A DNA stretch of 13,395 bases from Fibrobacterota bacterium (GTDB lineage: Bacteria; Fibrobacterota; Chitinivibrionia; Chitinivibrionales; JANQEN01). The DNA lies in contig JAUXBV010000029.1 in assembly GCA_030619215.1 (NCBI GenBank), positions 1 to 13,395 of the forward strand. Direction: 5' to 3'. Numbering within the stretch: position 1 is the first letter of the stretch; every line of letters starts with the position of its first letter. The notes beneath the pieces were generated by a model. It made no database searches. It worked only from the letters and a program-made list of their open reading frames with translations, and had not been told where the DNA came from. Below, piece after piece: positions 7,501-13,395 of the stretch. The position numbers and the translations under genes were made by a program.

Positions 7501-8409
7501 ATGATTAAGCTCTGGGTTCGTGCTTTAAGAGCGCCATTTTTTCAGGCGGTTATTATACCTACAGTCCTGGGTACGGCAATCGCATGGTATCAGGACGGCA
7601 TATTTCATCTTGGATATTTTATAATGACTGTTCTGGGTGCTGTCTTTGTTAATGCAGGGACAAATTTATCCAACGATTACTTCGATCATAAAAGCGGCAA
7701 TGACGATAATAACGAAGTCTTTACAACTTTCAGCGGGGGAAGCCGTGTAATACAAGACGGTTTAATAAGTGCAAAAAAAATGCATATAACAGCACTTATT
7801 TTCTTCGGATTAGCCGCTATTATTGGATTTTATTTTACGCTCACCCGGGGCTGGCCAGTCCTGGTAATCGGCCTCGTTGGCGTTGTGTCAGGCTACCTCT
7901 ATACAGCCACTCCAATGAAGTTTGTCTATCGTGGATGGGGTGAGTTAATTGCGGGCTTAAACTGCGGCCCGCTTGTAGTACTTGGTGCATACTATGTTCA
8001 AGTTCAGCATTTCAGCATCGAAGTGGTAGTTGCCTCTATTCCAATAGGGTTTCTTGCCGCTGCCATATTGTATATTAATCAATTCTCAGACTATAAGCCG
8101 GATAAAGAGGCAAATAAAAATACGCTTATTGTAATACTTGGTCCTAAAAGGGCTGTAAAAGGATATTTCCTTCTCATGGCAGTTGTCTACCTGGTTATAA
8201 TTATTGGAAGCATATCACATACAATGCCTGTGTGGTCTCTTATTTCCTTAATTACCATTCCTCTGGCATGGAAAGCGGCAAAAATATTGCAGCGTAACTA
8301 TGACGGAGGAGATAAAATGATACCTGCTATGGCAAGTAATATAGCTACCCATCTTACTGTCGGACTTTTATTATCTTTAAGCTATGTTATTGCAGGTATA
8401 ATGGTGTAG
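7501..8409 (+). CDS. menA: UbiA-family prenyltransferase, probably 1,4-dihydroxy-2-naphthoate polyprenyltransferase
   Basis: Attaches a polyprenyl chain to an aromatic quinone precursor in the membrane, most likely the MenA step of menaquinone synthesis. It has 302 residues and about eight or nine hydrophobic helices. The first Asp-rich motif is N58-D59-YF-D62 ('NLSNDYFDHKSGND'), binding Mg and diphosphate. The second is D197-YKP-D201 ('NQFSDYKPDKEANKNTL'), the usual DxxxD of the family; the preceding 'YLYTATPMKF' is a typical UbiA segment. GAGAGG lies just before the ATG. The next gene makes the long-chain polyprenyl diphosphate it would use, and the membrane formate dehydrogenase nearby would use the product. 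UbiA proteins also prenylate other acceptors (haem, tocopherol, archaeal-type lipids), so MenA is likely rather than certain. Futalosine-type pathways use a UbiA homologue too, and this gene alone does not tell them apart. Confidence 0.82.
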   Translation: MIKLWVRALRAPFFQAVIIPTVLGTAIAWYQDGIFHLGYFIMTVLGAVFVNAGTNLSNDYFDHKSGNDDNNEVFTTFSGGSRVIQDGLISAKKMHITALIFFGLAAIIGFYFTLTRGWPVLVIGLVGVVSGYLYTATPMKFVYRGWGELIAGLNCGPLVVLGAYYVQVQHFSIEVVVASIPIGFLAAAILYINQFSDYKPDKEANKNTLIVILGPKRAVKGYFLLMAVVYLVIIIGSISHTMPVWSLISLITIPLAWKAAKILQRNYDGGDKMIPAMASNIATHLTVGLLLSLSYVIAGIMV

Positions 8410-8454
8410 ATGAATTGACAAAAATACAATACCTTTAGGAATGAACACCTTACG

Positions 8455-9429
8455 ATGATAAACAGTGAGATATATAAACCGATCAGGCAGGAGCTGGAGA
8501 TTGTTGAAAAACGGCTCAATGAGTTTCTTCATTCAGAGGACATGTTTATCTCCCAGACCGTTCCAAAGATTCTCAATGCCGGCGGCAAGCGAATTCGCCC
8601 TGCCCTGCTTCTGATTTCATCCAAAATGTGCAATTATTTAGGTAAACGGAGTATTAAGCTTGCATCTGCCATTGAGCTGATCCATACCGCCAGCCTGATC
8701 CATGACGACGTTCTTGATAATGACAATTTACGAAGAGGAGTTCCCACGATAAATTCCACGTGGGGCAATACCATACCCGTTCTTCTGGGTGACTATCTGT
8801 ACTCTATGGTTTTCAACATGCTGGCAGAGGATGAGGATATCGAGACTATACGGCACATTGCCTCAACCACCAGCAAAATGGCTATTGGGGACCTGAGACA
8901 ACTCCGGAGCCAGTATAACCTGGATCTTTCTGAAGATAAATACCTCTCCATTAACGCGGACAAAACAGCCTCGCTCATGTCCTGCGCCTGCAGAGTCGGC
9001 GCAATGCTCGGTAACGGGCATAACGGCGAAGTCGAGAAGCTGTCGCAATACGGTCTTAACCTTGGAATGGCTTTTCAGATCACCGATGACCTTCTCGATA
9101 TCATAGCTGAGGAGAAAGTGCTGGGAAAACCGTTGGGCAGCGATATCCGGGGAGGCAAAATGACCCTGCCCCTTATCTGCGTTATGCGAAACGCGGATAA
9201 AAACGACAAGGAGTGGATAGGCAATGCGCTCAGGTCGAAACAGGTGGATGACTCCTCTCTGAAACGTATCAGAGAAATGGTAAAGCATTATAAAGGTATA
9301 GACTACTGCATGCAGAAGGCGGAAGAATACGGTACAGCCTGTAAAGAGGAGCTGAAAACACTCGAACAATCAGAGGGGCACAATTCGTTGAGACTCTTTA
9401 CCGATTTTGTGATTAACAGGGCGTGTTAG
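8455..9429 (+). CDS. ispB: Long-chain polyprenyl diphosphate synthase (trans type)
   Basis: Extends allylic diphosphates with isopentenyl diphosphate to make the quinone side chain. It has 324 residues, the normal length for IspB/HepT-type enzymes. 'GGKRIRP' (43-49) binds diphosphate. The first aspartate-rich motif is D84-D85-VL-D88 followed by RRG; the second is D211-D212-LL-D215 ('QITDDLLDI'). K170-T171 is the usual KT pair. The residue five before the first motif is alanine (A79), and small residues there allow long products, so C30 to C45 is expected rather than geranyl or farnesyl; this is family knowledge applied to the sequence. The upstream region has only a distant AGGA, so translation may be weak or coupled to the prenyltransferase 45 nt upstream. 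The gene symbol is by analogy; heptaprenyl or solanesyl products are equally possible. Confidence 0.9.
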   Translation: MINSEIYKPIRQELEIVEKRLNEFLHSEDMFISQTVPKILNAGGKRIRPALLLISSKMCNYLGKRSIKLASAIELIHTASLIHDDVLDNDNLRRGVPTINSTWGNTIPVLLGDYLYSMVFNMLAEDEDIETIRHIASTTSKMAIGDLRQLRSQYNLDLSEDKYLSINADKTASLMSCACRVGAMLGNGHNGEVEKLSQYGLNLGMAFQITDDLLDIIAEEKVLGKPLGSDIRGGKMTLPLICVMRNADKNDKEWIGNALRSKQVDDSSLKRIREMVKHYKGIDYCMQKAEEYGTACKEELKTLEQSEGHNSLRLFTDFVINRAC

Positions 9430-9515
9430 CGGAAAGACGGCAACAAATCCTATTTTCAACAGATAGTAACAACTCCCCGAACTTGACTTTTTTTACTCAC
9501 AAATTAAAAAAGTCT

Positions 9516-9547
9516 TGACTAAATTAATTTATAAATTAATTTAGTCA
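9516..9547. repeat. Perfect 32-bp AT-rich palindrome abutting the ATPase start codon
   Basis: The half TGACTAAATTAATTTA is followed at once by its exact reverse complement, with no spacer and no mismatch. Inside it the palindromic 10-mer AAATTAATTT occurs twice (9521-9530 and 9533-9542), so the element also reads as two tandem symmetric sites 12 bp apart, about one helical turn. TTGACT (9515-9520) overlaps the left end and TAATTT (9537-9542, 16-nt spacing) could act as a -10 box, which would put transcription start at about the ATG (9550). An operator/promoter for the ATPase gene is the leading reading. A cruciform or an RNA hairpin are alternatives. Confidence 0.8.
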
Positions 9548-9549
9548 CC

Positions 9550-10770
9550 ATGATCGATCGATCTCTCTATTTACACATCTGGCATGAACTCGCCGCGGAA
9601 AAGACTATGATCTTCTGTGCCGGGCCGAGGCAGGTGGGTAAAACAACGCTTGCAAAAACCATTGCGGATTCTTTTCCCAACAACCTTTATTTCAACTGGG
9701 ATATTTTTGATCACCGAAAAACCTTTACGGAGAATCCGTTATTTTTTGAAAGCGTCAACCGACATGACAGTACGCGGCCGCTTATTATTCTTGACGAAAT
9801 CCATAAATACCGCCGATGGAAAAATTACCTCAAAGGCATCTATGATCAATTTGGTGCCGACTACCTGTTTCTGATTCTCGGCAGCGGGAGGCTTGACACA
9901 TTCAGAAAAGGCGGAGACTCTCTGGCGGGGCGCTATTTTCTTTTCAATATCTGGCCCCTAACCGTTGCCGAGCTTTCCTCATCACGGCGCGTACCGAAGG
10001 AGTTTTTTAAAAACCCCCTCGACATTTCGACGCACCGCGACAGGCAAAACCATGAACACTTTTCTTCCCTGAGCAGGATAAGCGGATTCCCCGAGCCGTT
10101 CACCTCGGGCAAAGAAACCTTCTACCGGCGATGGTTCAAAACCTACCGCCAGCAGTTAATCCGTGAAGATATACGGAATCTGACGGGGATTAAAAATATT
10201 GACAGCGCGGAGCTGCTCTTTTCACTAATCCCGTCAAAGGTCGGCAGCCCCCTGTCAGTGGCAAACTGTGCAAATGACCTGCACGTTTCTCATACGGCAG
10301 TGAAAAACTGGCTCACAATCTTCGAATCTTTCTTCCTTGTTTTTAAGATAAGCCCGTATTCAACAAAAATCGCGCGTGCCATAACCAAGGAGAAAAAGTA
10401 TTACCTCTTCTGCTTTCCGGAAATTACCGATCCTGCGGCCCGCTTAGAAAACATGGTAGCGCTTGAACTCTTCCGCGCTGTCAATAACTGGAACGATCTT
10501 GGCTACGGAGAATTCTCTCTGCATTATATCCGAAACAAGGAAAAACAGGAAGTTGACTTTCTTATAACCCGGAAACGCACCCCTTTTCTCCTGGTGGAAA
10601 CAAAGCTGAATGAAGAGCAGCCATCCCCACCTCTGAGAAAATTTCAGGAAGCATTGCGTGTCCCGGCCATACAGTTAATCGAAAAAGAAAATATATGCAA
10701 ACTATTTAAAAATAACAGCCTGAAAATCCTTGTCTCATCAGCATGTGACTGGATTGCCTCATTACCATAA
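9550..10770 (+). CDS. AAA_14/DUF4143-type ATP-binding protein with winged-helix and nuclease-like C-terminal domain
   Basis: A 406-residue ATPase of unknown cellular role. Residues 20-145 form a P-loop domain: Walker A 'GPRQVGKTT' (25-33) and Walker B 'LIILDEIH' (78-85), then 'GSGRLDTFRKGGDSLAGRY' (111-129) and 'WPLTVAEL', typical of this family. Residues about 216-262 look like a helix-turn-helix/winged-helix segment ('VANCANDLHVSHTAVKNWL'). The C-terminal part has the spaced acidic set E300, D336 ('EVDFLI') and E350-x-K352, the PD-(D/E)xK pattern of the DUF4143 domain, though nuclease activity is unproven for the family. There is no Shine-Dalgarno sequence; the start lies 2 nt after a 32-bp palindrome. 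The family is widely scattered and often looks horizontally acquired. Here it sits between quinone genes and radical SAM genes with no functional link visible. The next gene starts 8 nt after its stop. Confidence 0.88.
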   Translation: MIDRSLYLHIWHELAAEKTMIFCAGPRQVGKTTLAKTIADSFPNNLYFNWDIFDHRKTFTENPLFFESVNRHDSTRPLIILDEIHKYRRWKNYLKGIYDQFGADYLFLILGSGRLDTFRKGGDSLAGRYFLFNIWPLTVAELSSSRRVPKEFFKNPLDISTHRDRQNHEHFSSLSRISGFPEPFTSGKETFYRRWFKTYRQQLIREDIRNLTGIKNIDSAELLFSLIPSKVGSPLSVANCANDLHVSHTAVKNWLTIFESFFLVFKISPYSTKIARAITKEKKYYLFCFPEITDPAARLENMVALELFRAVNNWNDLGYGEFSLHYIRNKEKQEVDFLITRKRTPFLLVETKLNEEQPSPPLRKFQEALRVPAIQLIEKENICKLFKNNSLKILVSSACDWIASLP

Positions 10771-10778
10771 GCGTAAGT

Positions 10779-11687
10779 ATGAATAAAAAAAACCTTTTTA
10801 AACAGCTAACTAAAACCGGTTATTATATAACGTATTTTTGCGCCAGCCTCATCGGACGGAAAAAACCCCTTCTGGGCGGCATAAAGCTTACCCATAACTG
10901 CAACCTCAAATGTGACCACTGCCCGTTCTGGAAGAAAGAGAGAGGCTTGCTCTCCTTTTCACAGGCAACAGCCGCTATGAAAACATTACATAAACAGGGT
11001 GTTCGCATTGTTATCTTCGAAGGCGGCGAGCCGTTTCTGTGGAAAGACGGAGACCATTGCATCAAAGATATTGTCAACGAAGCGAAAAAGCTCTTTTTCA
11101 GCGTGGGAATAACCACCAACGGCACGTTCCCCATCGAGGCGGATGCGGATATTATCTGGGTAAGCATTGACGGTCTCAAAGAAACGCATGATTTGCTCAG
11201 GTGCGGAAGTTATAACAATGTTATAACAAACATCAAAGCCTCATCGCATCCGCGAATATTTGCACACACGACCATAAACGCAATCAACTGGAAGGAGATA
11301 CCAGACCTGGTTAAGCTTCTTTCCCCCCTTGTAAAAGGGATAACCATCCAGTTTCACTACCCTTACGGGGAGGGGGAAAAAGATCTCTCCCTTACTCCAA
11401 AAAAGCGTCTTATGGTTCTTGACAACCTCATACGCTTAAAAAAGGAAGGATTGCCTGTTGCCAATTCATACGCCTGCCTGAACGCCCTGAAAAACAACAC
11501 CTGGAAATGCCACCCCTGGATGATTGCAAGCGTTGAGCCTGACGGCACCATCACCCACGGCTGCTATGTCAAAAACCGCGGGGAAATCGCCTGCGACAAG
11601 TGCGGCTTTTCCGCGCACACAGAAATATCGTTAGCTTACAGCGGGGTTTTTGAGGCAATAAAATTACAAAGTAAAATATTCGGATAA
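10779..11687 (+). CDS. Radical SAM protein with C-terminal extra-cysteine domain (HpnH/SPASM-like layout)
   Basis: A radical SAM enzyme of 302 residues with unknown substrate. The [4Fe-4S]-SAM motif is C41-x3-C45-x2-C48 ('NCNLKCDHCPFW'). 'EGGEPF' (81-86) is the SAM-binding GGE motif, and strands with 'VGITTNGTF' and 'IWVSIDGL' follow as in the barrel. The C-terminal part has further cysteines C233, C244, C262, C272 and C275 ('WKCHPW...HGCYVKN...CDKCGF'), a layout that could hold an auxiliary cluster. This arrangement recalls HpnH and SPASM/twitch proteins, but I do not recognise an exact family. Residues 1-35 are basic and hydrophobic and may associate with the membrane. It starts 8 nt after the ATPase stop with no good ribosome site, suggesting coupled translation. 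A second radical SAM gene follows after 153 nt. With two prenyl genes upstream, a lipid or quinone modification role is a guess from context. Confidence 0.85.
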   Translation: MNKKNLFKQLTKTGYYITYFCASLIGRKKPLLGGIKLTHNCNLKCDHCPFWKKERGLLSFSQATAAMKTLHKQGVRIVIFEGGEPFLWKDGDHCIKDIVNEAKKLFFSVGITTNGTFPIEADADIIWVSIDGLKETHDLLRCGSYNNVITNIKASSHPRIFAHTTINAINWKEIPDLVKLLSPLVKGITIQFHYPYGEGEKDLSLTPKKRLMVLDNLIRLKKEGLPVANSYACLNALKNNTWKCHPWMIASVEPDGTITHGCYVKNRGEIACDKCGFSAHTEISLAYSGVFEAIKLQSKIFG

Positions 11688-11775
11688 AAAGAGCGTGGCG
11701 AATGGGTCGATTCCCTATTAATTAAAGAAATCAACGCAATGTATGAATAATCACTCATAAACAACATTTTTTTAT

Positions 11776-11802
11776 CCATTACTCCATTACTCCATTACTC
11801 CA
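11776..11802. repeat. 8-bp tandem repeat, 3.4 copies
   Basis: The unit CCATTACT is repeated three times exactly and followed by CCA. It lies 38 nt upstream of the B12-binding radical SAM gene, in the 153-nt spacer between the two radical SAM genes. The rest of that spacer shows no clear terminator. Short tandem units of this size can change copy number by slippage and so shift promoter spacing, but no promoter boxes clearly flank it. Confidence 0.7.
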
Positions 11803-11840
11803 CAAAATATGAAACTTTACACAAAGGAAAACAGTTAACT

Positions 11841-13395
11841 ATGCCAAAACCCGACTTAATCCTGCTCCATGCCCCAAGCGTATATGATTTCAGGAAAAGA
11901 ACCAGATGTTCGGTCCCATCAGTGATGTGGTACCGTCAACCCATATTTTTGAAATGTATCCTATTGGATTCATGACCATGCTTGGATACCTGGAAAAACA
12001 TGGGCATTCAGTGCGGATTATAAATGTTGCGCTGAAAATGCTGAAGAGCCGGCGGTTCAATGTGGAAAAATTAATAAAGTCGTTAAACCCATACGCCTTC
12101 GGTATTGACTTCCACTGGCTTCCCCATGCTCAGGGCAGCTTGGCTCTTGCGGAAATAATAAAGAAATACCACCCGCATACACCGGTGATTTTTGGCGGCT
12201 TATCCTCTTCCTATTATCATAAGGAGCTAATAAAATACCCACAGGTAGATTTCGTTCTGAGGGGCGATTCCATTGAAGAACCATTGCGTCAACTCCTAGA
12301 AAAAATTAAGACCGGACAGGAGACTACCGACGTTCCCAACTTAACATGGGAGAATATCAAAAATAAAGTTATGGTAAATAAGCTGTCACATTCACCTGAC
12401 GATTTGGACTATTTCCCCTTTGACTACAGCAAAATCATTAAATCAACCATCCGTTATCGAGATATTATCGGCCACCTTCCTTTTTTTAACTGGTTCAGCT
12501 ACCCTGTTGTAGCTATCCTCCCCTGGAGAGGATGTGCCCATAACTGTGTTATTTGCGGCGGGTCAGCCCAGTTCTATAAAAACTACTGCGGCAGAAAAAC
12601 ACCTGCCTACCGAAGCCCGAAGATGGTTGCAAAGGACATTGGCCTCATATCAAAATTTCTGAAAGGGCCGATCATAATTCTTGGTGATATCAGGCAGGCA
12701 GGTAACAGGTATGCAATAGAGCTGCTTGAGTGCATAAGACGGGAAAAAGTAAAAAACCACATTGCAATCGAGCTCTTTTATCCTGCATCCCGGGAGTACC
12801 TTCAGTTTGTTGCAGACGCCATTCCAAATTTTAATATCGAAATCTCTCCGGAGTCACATGATGAAGAAATCCGCAAAACCTTTGGCAGGCACTACGACAA
12901 TATTGGTTTGGAGCAGACAATCAAAGACGCAATGGAGCTCGGCTGTAAACGCTTCGACCTGTTTTTCATGATCGGACTCCCCAAACAAACGCCGCAATCG
13001 GTAATGGAAACGGTTTCGTATTGCGAAACGTTAATAAATAAATTCTCCGGCGTCGGCAACGGCAAGGTTATTCCGTTCATATCACCTCTTGCCCCCACTT
13101 TGGATCCCGGAAGCCTGGTGTTTGAAAATCCTAAAAAGTACGGGTACAAATTCTTCTACAGGACTCTTGAAGAGCACAGGCAGGCCCTTATGCAGCCAAG
13201 CTGGAAATATATGCTCAACTATGAAACAAAATGGATGAGCCGTGATGAGATTGTTGAGTGTACGTATGATGCAGCACTTGAGCTCAACCGGATAAAAGCA
13301 AAACATGGTATAATCAAACAAAAAGAGCTAAAAGAAATTGAGAGCCGTATCAATGACGCCCGGGAGCTTATAAAACATATTGATTTATTGGTTTC
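11841..13395 (+). CDS. B12-binding radical SAM protein, 5' frameshifted, 3' end beyond window
   Basis: A cobalamin-binding-domain radical SAM enzyme, partial at the 3' end; about 518 residues are visible. The ATG at 11841 starts 'MPKPDLILLHAPSVYDFRK', the first strand of the B12-type Rossmann domain, but this frame stops at TGA 11973-11975. The rest of the protein is in the frame containing ATG 11906 ('MFGPISDVVPSTHIFEMYPIGF') and is open to base 13395. One extra A in the AAAA run at 11895-11898 joins them as 'DFRKKNQMFGPIS'. In corrected numbering, 'GIDFHW' (88-93) and 'FGGLSSS' (118-124) belong to the B12 domain; C232-x3-C236-x2-C239 ('RGCAHNCVICGG') is the radical SAM cluster; 'EISPES' and 'FFMIGLPKQT' are later barrel strands. 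Members modify unactivated carbons, often by methylation. The substrate is unknown. It may be a sequencing error, a pseudogene, or a gene starting at 11906. Confidence 0.82.

Noticed and set aside
9483..9520. Duplicated TTGACT (9483 and 9515) as a target-site duplication flanking an insertion
   Set aside because: Both copies lie on the same side of the ATPase gene and I found no matching copy after its stop, so they do not bracket an insertion.
12762..12971. Small + strand open frame inside the B12 radical SAM gene
   Set aside because: It lies in another frame of a continuous long coding region that has clear family motifs. It is a shadow.
1..13395. CRISPR array, tRNA, rRNA or transposase
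   Set aside because: No regularly spaced direct repeats of CRISPR length, no cloverleaf-like or ribosomal sequence, and no transposase motifs were seen on either strand by reading. No covariance search was run.

Overview
The window reads as accessory-energy and quinone/isoprenoid DNA from an anaerobic, Gram-negative-type bacterium. The clues are a Tat-exported selenocysteine formate dehydrogenase, a low-potential iron-sulfur protein beside a hydrogenase-type ATP-binding gene, long-chain polyprenyl/menaquinone genes, and two oxygen-sensitive radical SAM genes. Desulfobacterota-like sulfate reducers or syntrophs would fit, but this is inference from gene content and no marker in the window settles it. 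Every supported gene is on the + strand.

Layout. (1) 1-881: the 3' end of a histidine-kinase-like ATPase (GHKL fold) of the kind found in [FeFe]-hydrogenase/NuoE-NuoF operons. It is followed by a compact HoxU/NuoG-N-terminal-like protein with one [2Fe-2S] and two [4Fe-4S] sites. Two inverted repeats separate them. (2) 882-1585: about 700 nt of AT-rich DNA with no convincing gene, ending at a strong ribosome binding site. (3) 1586-6425: a three-gene membrane formate dehydrogenase operon. The catalytic subunit is split by an in-frame UGA at 2129-2131 that is almost certainly selenocysteine (Sec182 of 1041 residues), with a SECIS-like hairpin just downstream. Next come a four-cluster ferredoxin subunit with a C-terminal membrane anchor, and an NrfD-type membrane subunit in place of the haem b subunit of E. 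coli FDH-N. (4) 6426-9429: a terminator-like hairpin, then fdhE (formate dehydrogenase maturation), a MenA/UbiA-type prenyltransferase and a long-chain polyprenyl diphosphate synthase. The prenyltransferase and synthase would make the quinone that the dehydrogenase is expected to reduce. (5) 9430-10770: a AAA_14/DUF4143-type ATPase whose start codon lies 2 nt after a perfect 32-bp AT-rich palindrome and has no Shine-Dalgarno sequence. (6) 10779-13395: a radical SAM protein with extra cysteines, a 153-nt spacer with an 8-bp tandem repeat, and a B12-binding radical SAM protein. The last gene has a one-base frameshift near its 5' end and runs off the window.

Together: periplasmic formate oxidation would pass electrons from the Mo/W-Sec site through the ferredoxin subunit to the NrfD subunit and the menaquinone pool (or the reverse in syntrophic growth). 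FdhE supports assembly, and the prenyl genes supply the quinone tail and ring attachment. The two radical SAM genes may modify a lipid or quinone-related product, but that rests on neighbourhood only. The points most worth a second look are the palindrome abutting the ATPase start codon, the selenocysteine readthrough, the radical SAM pair beside isoprenoid genes, and the single-base frameshift.
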